From assembly GCA_026991065.1 (NCBI GenBank), contig JALXCG010000350.1:1-6318 (forward strand): a stretch of 6,318 nucleotides of DNA, given 5' to 3'. Shown here piece by piece: positions 1 through 4,697 of the stretch (its first letter is position 1; every line of letters begins with the position of its first letter). Source of the stretch: JALXCG01 sp026991065 [NCBI: Gemmatimonadota bacterium]. GTDB lineage: Bacteria > GCA-2686955. A program made the translations under genes and the position numbers. The notes below the pieces were generated by a model. The model saw only the letters and a program-made list of their open reading frames with translations. It was not told the DNA's origin and did not search any database.

Positions 1-1376
1 GCGGGAGCAAGCCGGGAGGGCTCCATTTCCGCCTCTGCCTCTTCCCCTGCTTGCGCCGCATCGGGTGCCGGCGGCGGCGGGGCGGCAACCCGAATGGTGG
101 CCAGATAGCCGCCATCCTCGGCCGCATCGATCTCCGCGTCGACCCGAGCGCTGCCCACCTCCAGGCGCAGCGGCAGCGGATCGGAGCCGGCGAAAACGCG
201 ACCGCTCGGCAGCAGCGCGGCAAGACAGGCCCCCGCATAAGCCGGCGGCACCGTCAGGATGCCCCCTGGGCCCTCCTCGGCCAGTGCCCGCAGCGCCGCA
301 AGTGCGTGCAGGTCGACCGGCTCCAGGCCCCCGGCTTCCGCCGCGGCAAACAGTTCCAGGCTGGGCTCCCGCGGCGCGCCCAATCCCGCGAGCAGCTCCT
401 CCTGCCACTGCTCCGCCGCCGGCGTCTCGCCGTTGGGTTGTTGCAGTTGCACCGCCAGCGCACCATGCGGCCGAAACTCCACCCGATAGCGCAAGCCCGC
501 GCCCGCCGGGGTTGCGGCACACGCAAGATCGGGACCCGACCCGGGAGCGCCGGTGGCAGCGGGAACGGCGGGGGCCGGCAACGGCAGCGCAGAGGGATTC
601 GGCGCGACCGGCGCTCCCCCCCGGGCGGCCGCGGCCGCGGGTGGTTCAGGCGGCGCTTCTTCCGGCGCCGCGGTGCTGGAATCCGCCGGCGCCGTCGCCT
701 CCTCCTCCAGCGCGAGCAGCACCGCCACTGCGTGGATGCACCACTCGCCCGCTCCCGCCAGGCAGGTGCAGTGCGGAATCATCTCTTCATCGGGTCCCCG
801 CTCCAGGCGAACCGAGCGCGAACGGGGCTGGTCGGCGACCGCTGCCCGGACCCGCTGCTCCGTCGCCCCGGGGTGCATCTGCACGCCCGGGAGCAGCGCG
901 CCCGCGGCGGAGCGCATCCAGGCGGGGATCGGCCCCGGCTGCTCTTGGCCGGCGCCCGGCTTGCCGGATGCGGTACCGGCGGCCGCAGCGTCCGAATCAT
1001 CCATGGCTCCGGTACCACCGGCAACCGCCTCCGCCGTCGCCCGCGCGGCCGGTGCCGGCGCAGGGGGCAGCAACTGCTGCTGGTCAACCATCGGCACGGC
1101 GCCGAGCGCGACGGTGGCCAGAGCCACCGCGTGCACACAGGGCCGCCGGGAGCCGGGGCTGCAGGTGCAGCGGCTCAAAAGCCGCTCCCCGCTGTGATAG
1201 AGTTCCACCTGCTCAACCTTGCGCTTGCCGGGGGCATGGGCGCGCCCGACCACGCGATCCGCATCCACCCGCTGCGTCACCACACAACTCCGCGCTCGCT
1301 TCAAATTCAGGGTCAGGTGCGCCGGCGCAGCGGAGAGAAACGCCCGCAGTTCGGCGAATGAGATCGTGGTATCCAT
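1..1376 (-). CDS. Double SWIM zinc-finger protein, N-terminal part (probable SNF2-family helicase), partial
   Basis: This reading frame starts at an ATG at 1376-1374 and runs open off the window edge, giving 458 residues with no stop. Two SWIM signatures are visible. The first is C70-x-C72-x7-C80-x-H82 (CTCSPGSRRPCVH) and the second is C203-x-C205-x7-C213-x-H215 (CTCLAGAGEWCIH). Each is preceded by a short beta-type stretch and followed by an Ala/Val/Leu-rich helix, as expected of SWIM domains, which bind zinc and contact nucleic acid or protein. Ala/Pro-rich, low-complexity linkers lie at about 95-150 and 222-290. Residues about 295-440 look folded, and the part around 'LLPSGRVFAGSDPLPLRLEV' resembles the region preceding the motor in bacterial SWIM-SNF2 proteins. 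No Walker or DEAD-type motif lies inside the window, so the SNF2 assignment is inference; a SWIM-only protein remains possible. No clear ribosome binding site precedes the ATG, so the start is moderately certain. The gene is divergent from the amidotransferase operon. Confidence 0.82.
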   Translation of the reverse strand, partial: MDTTISFAELRAFLSAAPAHLTLNLKRARSCVVTQRVDADRVVGRAHAPGKRKVEQVELYHSGERLLSRCTCSPGSRRPCVHAVALATVALGAVPMVDQQQLLPPAPAPAARATAEAVAGGTGAMDDSDAAAAGTASGKPGAGQEQPGPIPAWMRSAAGALLPGVQMHPGATEQRVRAAVADQPRSRSVRLERGPDEEMIPHCTCLAGAGEWCIHAVAVLLALEEEATAPADSSTAAPEEAPPEPPAAAAARGGAPVAPNPSALPLPAPAVPAATGAPGSGPDLACAATPAGAGLRYRVEFRPHGALAVQLQQPNGETPAAEQWQEELLAGLGAPREPSLELFAAAEAGGLEPVDLHALAALRALAEEGPGGILTVPPAYAGACLAALLPSGRVFAGSDPLPLRLEVGSARVDAEIDAAEDGGYLATIRVAAPPPPAPDAAQAGEEAEAEMEPSRLAP

Positions 1377-1440
1377 GCGCGAAGAAGGGTCCAACGGGGG
1401 AGTGAGCAGCTGAAAATGCGAAATGAGGCGTGATCCTAAC

Positions 1441-1453
1441 AGGAGAAATCTCC
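1441..1453 (+). promoter_or_regulatory. Shine-Dalgarno AGGAG inside a small inverted repeat
   Basis: AGGAG at 1441-1445 lies 9 nt before the ATG at 1455 and is the ribosome binding site for the amidotransferase gene. The same bases form the left arm of GGAGA-AA-TCTCC (1442-1453). As RNA this could fold into a 4-bp GGAG/CTCC stem with an AAAT loop, pairing the ribosome binding site. The site and the repeat are directly visible; a regulatory role is inference. An in-frame TAA at 1437-1439 rules out any start upstream. Confidence 0.5.
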
Positions 1454-1454
1454 C

Positions 1455-2171
1455 ATGCACCACCCGCGTCTGATGGTTCTGGATTGCACCCTCTCGGCAA
1501 CCTCGGGGCGGATCTTCGTCGCCGCCGTGAAACGTCTGCTGCCCCCAGCGGTGCATCTTGTCGTCCACGCGCCGACACGCGACGCCGGCTCCTCCTGGCT
1601 CGACGATTTCCTCCGCGCACCGCCAGCCGGCCTGTTGATCTCCGGCAGCGCGGCCAGTGTTGTCGGCGGCCCGGCCTGGGTGGAGCCATTGGCGGCCGAT
1701 CTGCGGCGCACCGCTACCGTGCCCACCCCCACACTGGGCATCTGCTTCGGCCATCAACTCCTGGCCCACGCCTGGGGCGGCAAGCTGCGCTGTCCCGCCA
1801 CCCCCAGCCAGGTGCGTGGCATTCGGCGGGTGGAGCTACAAACACTGGACCAGCCCCTCCTCGGCGGGCAAAAGAGCTTTGACGCCGCCTTCAGTCACCG
1901 AGATCAGGTCACGGAGCCGCCGCCGGGGTGGCACATCCTTGCCGCTTCCGACTACTCTCCGATCCAGGCGCTCGCGGCGCCGGACCTGCCCCTCGTCGGT
2001 GTGCAGTGGCACCCCGAAGCGGACCGCGCGATGATCCTCGACAACCCTGAGCCCGATCCTCACCACCCCTGGAATCAACTGCTCGACAGCGACCTGCGCA
2101 ACCTCGGCGGGCGCCTCGTCTTGACTCGTTTTCTCTCCGCGCTCGCCCCCCCACACCGGAGTTACCCATGA
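1455..2171 (+). CDS. Class I (type 1) glutamine amidotransferase, stand-alone
   Basis: A 238-residue cytoplasmic protein of the triad (class I) glutamine amidotransferase family, which hydrolyses glutamine and delivers ammonia to a partner synthase or acts on gamma-glutamyl compounds. The nucleophile elbow G95-I-C-F-G-H-Q101 gives catalytic Cys97, and V-Q-W-H186-P-E188 supplies the His and Glu of the triad. The segment LLISGSAASV (60-69) matches the oxyanion-side loop of GMP-synthase-like amidotransferases, and SHRDQV (147-152) matches the conserved 'H-x-D' strand. The length fits the stand-alone family (about 230-240 residues), with no synthase domain attached. The start is fixed by AGGAG 9 nt upstream and by an in-frame stop at 1437. 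Its TGA overlaps the ATG of the DUF4139 gene (ATGA), so the two are translationally coupled. The substrate cannot be told from sequence; no purine, carbamoyl or aminodeoxychorismate gene is adjacent. The family call is firm and the specific role unknown. Confidence 0.92.
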   Translation: MHHPRLMVLDCTLSATSGRIFVAAVKRLLPPAVHLVVHAPTRDAGSSWLDDFLRAPPAGLLISGSAASVVGGPAWVEPLAADLRRTATVPTPTLGICFGHQLLAHAWGGKLRCPATPSQVRGIRRVELQTLDQPLLGGQKSFDAAFSHRDQVTEPPPGWHILAASDYSPIQALAAPDLPLVGVQWHPEADRAMILDNPEPDPHHPWNQLLDSDLRNLGGRLVLTRFLSALAPPHRSYP

Positions 2172-3508
2172 TCCCGCTGCTGCTCCTCGGGCCACTCGCC
2201 ACGGTGGCTTCTCCCGCCCGCGATCTCCACCTCACGGTCTACAACAACAACCTCGCACTGGTGCGCGAAATCCGCTCCTACGAAGTTCCCCAAGGGGCAT
2301 CACAACTGGCGATCGACAATGTGGCCGCGCAGATCGATCCCACCTCGGTCCACCTGCGGGAACTGTCGACCGGCACCGGGTTGGTGGTTCTGGAGCAGAA
2401 CTACCAGTATGACCTGGCCTCTCCCGATCGCATCCTGGAGCGCGCTCTGAACCAGCCGGTCACCGCTCTCTCCGCCGATGGCGGCACTCTGGAGGGCACG
2501 CTCCTGGCCTTCACCCACGACCAGATCGTGCTCCAACGGGAAGACACCGGTCTCTCACTCCTGCGCCGGGACAAGGTCGGCGACCTGCGCCTGGCAGCCC
2601 TGCCCCAGGGACTGATCACCCGCCCCACGCTCCTGTGGCAGGTGCAGGCGCGGCATGCCGGCCACTGCGACGTGGAGTTGAGCTATCTCTCCCAGGGGCT
2701 CAACTGGCACGCGGAGTATGTCGCCACCATCAATGCCGATGACAGCCGGGCGGAACTCGCAGCCTGGGTCAGTGTCGACAACCACTGCGGAGCGGACTTC
2801 GAAAACGCGAAACTGCACCTGATTGCCGGTGATGTCCACCGCGCCGCCAACTCGCCGCCGGTTCCCAAGATGATGGCGGAGTATGCTGCGCGCGCCGCCA
2901 ACGATACCGGTTTTCAAGAGGAAGCTCTCTTCGACTACCACCTTTACAGCTTGCCCCGCCCCACCACCCTGCACGACCGCGAGACCAAGCAACTCGCTCT
3001 CTTTCCGGCAACCGAGATTCCGGTCGACAAGCGCTACGAATATGAACCGTGGAGCAACGCCAAGCAGGTCAAAGTGGTGGTTGAGTTCACCAACGCCCAA
3101 AAGGCCGGACTGGGAATCCCGCTGCCGGCGGGGACCGTGCGCGCCTACAAGCGAGACCGGGGCGGCGGCCAGCATTTCGTTGGCGAGGACCGCATCGCCC
3201 ACACTCCGAAGGAGGAGAGGATCCGATTGAATCTGGGCTTTGCTTTCGACATTCCCGTCGAGCGCACAGTGATCGACAGAGACCGGATCTCCACCGAGGT
3301 GCAGGAAGAGAGCATTCGAGTCGAGATCCGCAACCACAAGGAGAGTGCAGTCACGGTCACGGTTCGGGACCGGCTGTGGGGGCAGTGGAAGATCCTGCAA
3401 TCCTCGCACCCGCACAAGCGAGTCGATGCCAACACCGCGGAATGGCAGGTTGAGGTGCCGGCCAATGGCCAAGCCGACCTGACCTACACGACCCGCATGC
3501 GCCGCTGA
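2168..3508 (+). CDS. DUF4139 domain-containing protein, probably exported
   Basis: A 446-residue protein of the DUF4139 (mucoidy-inhibitor-A-like) family, whose molecular function is not established. The N-terminus is hydrophobic (IPLLLLGPLATVASPA, residues 2-17) and reads as a short signal peptide with possible cleavage after Ala17, though it lacks the usual basic residue before the hydrophobic core. The mature part opens with the family hallmark V-Y-N-N-N-L-A-L-V-R (24-33), followed by a beta-rich region. The most conserved block is LNWHAEYVATI around Trp180, followed by V-D-N-H-C-G-A-D-F and L-H-L-I-A-G-D. The C-terminal part is beta-strand rich and ends with the family-typical LTYTTRMRR. 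The start is supported by GGAG at 2158-2161, 6 nt upstream, and by the ATGA overlap with the amidotransferase stop. Likely location is periplasm or cell surface (inference). It is convergent with the NYN gene, 10 bp away. Confidence 0.92.
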   Translation: MIPLLLLGPLATVASPARDLHLTVYNNNLALVREIRSYEVPQGASQLAIDNVAAQIDPTSVHLRELSTGTGLVVLEQNYQYDLASPDRILERALNQPVTALSADGGTLEGTLLAFTHDQIVLQREDTGLSLLRRDKVGDLRLAALPQGLITRPTLLWQVQARHAGHCDVELSYLSQGLNWHAEYVATINADDSRAELAAWVSVDNHCGADFENAKLHLIAGDVHRAANSPPVPKMMAEYAARAANDTGFQEEALFDYHLYSLPRPTTLHDRETKQLALFPATEIPVDKRYEYEPWSNAKQVKVVVEFTNAQKAGLGIPLPAGTVRAYKRDRGGGQHFVGEDRIAHTPKEERIRLNLGFAFDIPVERTVIDRDRISTEVQEESIRVEIRNHKESAVTVTVRDRLWGQWKILQSSHPHKRVDANTAEWQVEVPANGQADLTYTTRMRR

Positions 3509-3518
3509 TCAGACTCCT

Positions 3519-4505
3519 CTACTGAGGATCGAGCGCTTTCCCGGTCTCCGGACCCGAGGCGGCATCGTCGGTACCACTCACCTGGTCCAGTTCCTCCGCT
3601 GTTTCGGGCGCCATCTCCGCGACCGGGGCATCGGCATCCTGCGCCGGATCAACCGGTTCAAGAACCGAATAACCGCCGTTGACCGAGGTTTCGTCCTCAA
3701 TATAGCGAATGCGGATCATGCCGTTGCGCCGGGCCAGATCCACCAACTCCTTGCGCTGATCGTTGTTCAGTTCGCCAAACTCTTCATTCATGAAGTTCTT
3801 GAAGAACGGGCCCAGCCACACACCGCGCGGGTAACGCACAGTCGCCCGCTTCACCAGCTCCGCAAAACGCTCCTGATGCCTCGCGTCCAGATGATCCCCG
3901 CTCGCGACCGGGGCCGATTCCGCTCCGCGCTCCCCGGCGGGCCCCGCGCAATCATCCGAGTCGGCGACGTTCAAGAGCGTCTGACGCAACTCATCAAAGA
4001 CCCCATCCAGGGCAAAAATCCGCTCATCGCCAACCAAACGCACCAGGTCTCCAGACATCGAGGAACGCATCGATGCCACCACTACATCCTTGCCTGCGTC
4101 CAGCACTTCCGAGACGATCGGTATACAGCAGCGGTCGCCAGTCAAAAACACAAAGGCGTCGATCTCCGCACGGGTCAAGAGAAGGCGTTGGGCAGCCAGA
4201 GACAGTTGCAGGTCAACCGCGCTGCGCCCGCGACGGCCAAGAACATACACCGGCCGCACATTCATCAGAGTCAGCCCTTGCTGGGCATTGTGGTGAGCGA
4301 TCGTTTCCCAGTCCGCGAATGCACGAGCCAAGATCATGGTCAAATCGAAACGGTCCTCGATTCTGGCCAGTGCCAACTCCAGCAAGCGCAGGGTCGACTC
4401 CGCGCAACTGGTCGATTTTGCTGGCCGTGAACGGTTCTCTCGCAGAGCACGGTCGACTTGAAGTGATATGTTCTCATAGTCAACAAAAGTGGCGGCATGA
4501 GTCAC
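3519..4505 (-). CDS. NYN domain (PIN-like, LabA/DUF88-type) protein with C-terminal winged-helix-like region
   Basis: A 328-residue cytoplasmic protein. Residues about 1-175 form a NYN domain, a PIN-like fold that in active members is a metal-dependent RNase. The first motif F-V-D9-Y-E-N12 is intact. The second, S-A-V-D98-L-Q-L-S-L-A104, keeps the first Asp but has Ala where an acidic residue is usual six positions later. The third, L-T-G-D124-R-C126-C-I-P-I, keeps the Gly-Asp but has Cys where 'GDSD' members have the second Asp. Residues about 209-284 look like a small winged-helix or LOTUS/OST-HTH-like module (tentative), which would bind nucleic acid. Residues about 286-328 are an acidic, disordered-looking tail. 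Translation starts at GTG 4505-4503; GGAG lies 10 nt upstream (4519-4516), and no upstream in-frame ATG fits. It is divergent from the sulfatase-fold gene. Family assignment is firm; whether it is still a nuclease is open. Confidence 0.88.
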   Translation of the reverse strand: MTHAATFVDYENISLQVDRALRENRSRPAKSTSCAESTLRLLELALARIEDRFDLTMILARAFADWETIAHHNAQQGLTLMNVRPVYVLGRRGRSAVDLQLSLAAQRLLLTRAEIDAFVFLTGDRCCIPIVSEVLDAGKDVVVASMRSSMSGDLVRLVGDERIFALDGVFDELRQTLLNVADSDDCAGPAGERGAESAPVASGDHLDARHQERFAELVKRATVRYPRGVWLGPFFKNFMNEEFGELNNDQRKELVDLARRNGMIRIRYIEDETSVNGGYSVLEPVDPAQDADAPVAEMAPETAEELDQVSGTDDAASGPETGKALDPQ

Positions 4506-4577
4506 GATGATTGGACTCCGTCTCCCCCTCCCGGCAAGAAGGGCTTGGCGAGTGAAATGGTACGGATTGTGCTTTTC

Positions 4578-4606
4578 ATCGTGCCTTTCAAGCGCCCAAC
4601 TGTCAA
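4578..4606 (-). promoter_or_regulatory. Candidate sigma-70-type promoter for the NYN gene
   Basis: On the minus strand, a perfect TTGACA -35 hexamer (4606-4601) is followed after 17 bp by CACGAT (4583-4578), a weak -10 that keeps A2, A5 and T6 of TATAAT. It lies about 70 bp upstream of the GTG start at 4505. The spacing is ideal and the -35 perfect, but the -10 is poor, so this is a candidate only. Confidence 0.42.
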
Positions 4607-4629
4607 GATTGTCGGCGATTGTTCATAAT
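4600..4629 (+). promoter_or_regulatory. Candidate sigma-70-type promoter for the sulfatase-fold gene
   Basis: CTGTCA at 4600-4605 (4 of 6 to TTGACA) and CATAAT at 4624-4629 (5 of 6 to TATAAT) are separated by 18 bp. Transcription would begin near 4636, giving a leader of about 60 nt before the GTG at 4698. Its -35 shares bases 4601-4605 with the -35 of the opposing NYN promoter candidate, so the two would compete for RNA polymerase. The -10 match is good for such GC-rich DNA. Confidence 0.45.
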
Positions 4630-4631
4630 CG
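4616..4631. promoter_or_regulatory. Operator-like dyad CGATT-N6-AATCG over the -10 region
   Basis: The inverted repeat CGATT (4616-4620) and AATCG (4627-4631) has a 6-bp spacer and spans the CATAAT -10 hexamer of the rightward promoter candidate. Its size and position fit a repressor site, but the arms are only 5 bp, so it could be chance. No regulator gene is in the window. Confidence 0.25.
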
Positions 4632-4657
4632 AGCCTCGACTTCGACTCAGAAAACGC

Positions 4658-4675
4658 GCCACTTCGAGTTGTGGC
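4658..4675 (+). other. Small stem-loop in the leader of the sulfatase-fold gene
   Basis: GCCAC (4658-4662) and GTGGC (4671-4675) can pair around an 8-nt loop, 9 nt before the ribosome binding site. It is only a 5-bp stem and no U-tract follows, so it is not a terminator. It could stabilise the leader or mean nothing. Confidence 0.2.
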
Positions 4676-4684
4676 ACGCTAGTG

Positions 4685-4690
4685 AAGGAG
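4685..4690 (+). promoter_or_regulatory. Shine-Dalgarno AAGGAG fixing a GTG start
   Basis: AAGGAG lies 7 nt upstream of GTG at 4698-4700. An in-frame TGA at 4683-4685 closes the frame just upstream, so this GTG is the first possible start. The ATG at 4693 is in another frame and meets TGA two codons later, so it is not a real start. Confidence 0.8.
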
Positions 4691-4697
4691 CAATGCA

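Noticed and set aside
623-645. GC-only palindromic run around GCGGCCGCGGCCGC and nearby GCC/GGC repeats
   Set aside because: It encodes part of the Ala-rich linker of the SWIM protein; codon bias towards GCG/GCC explains it.
51-1405. Two long plus-strand open frames (51-1361 and 65-1405, over 430 codons each)
   Set aside because: They are Arg/Pro/Ala/Gly-rich with no domain pattern and lie opposite the minus-strand frame that contains two complete SWIM motifs. Long antisense frames are expected in GC-rich coding DNA.
1430-1882. Plus-strand frame with GTG at 1430 overlapping the amidotransferase
   Set aside because: It is out of frame with the clear catalytic motifs, has no family resemblance and ends inside the real gene.
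2555-3472. 305-codon minus-strand frame inside the DUF4139 gene
   Set aside because: It is the antisense shadow of a gene with strong family motifs and a coupled start; its translation shows no recognisable domain.
3505-3530. Possible terminator hairpin at the convergent junction
   Set aside because: The inverted repeat is imperfect and short, with no T-tract on either strand.
3876-4430. 184-codon plus-strand frame inside the NYN gene
   Set aside because: The opposite strand holds the NYN motifs in the correct order; this frame lacks a ribosome binding site and family pattern.
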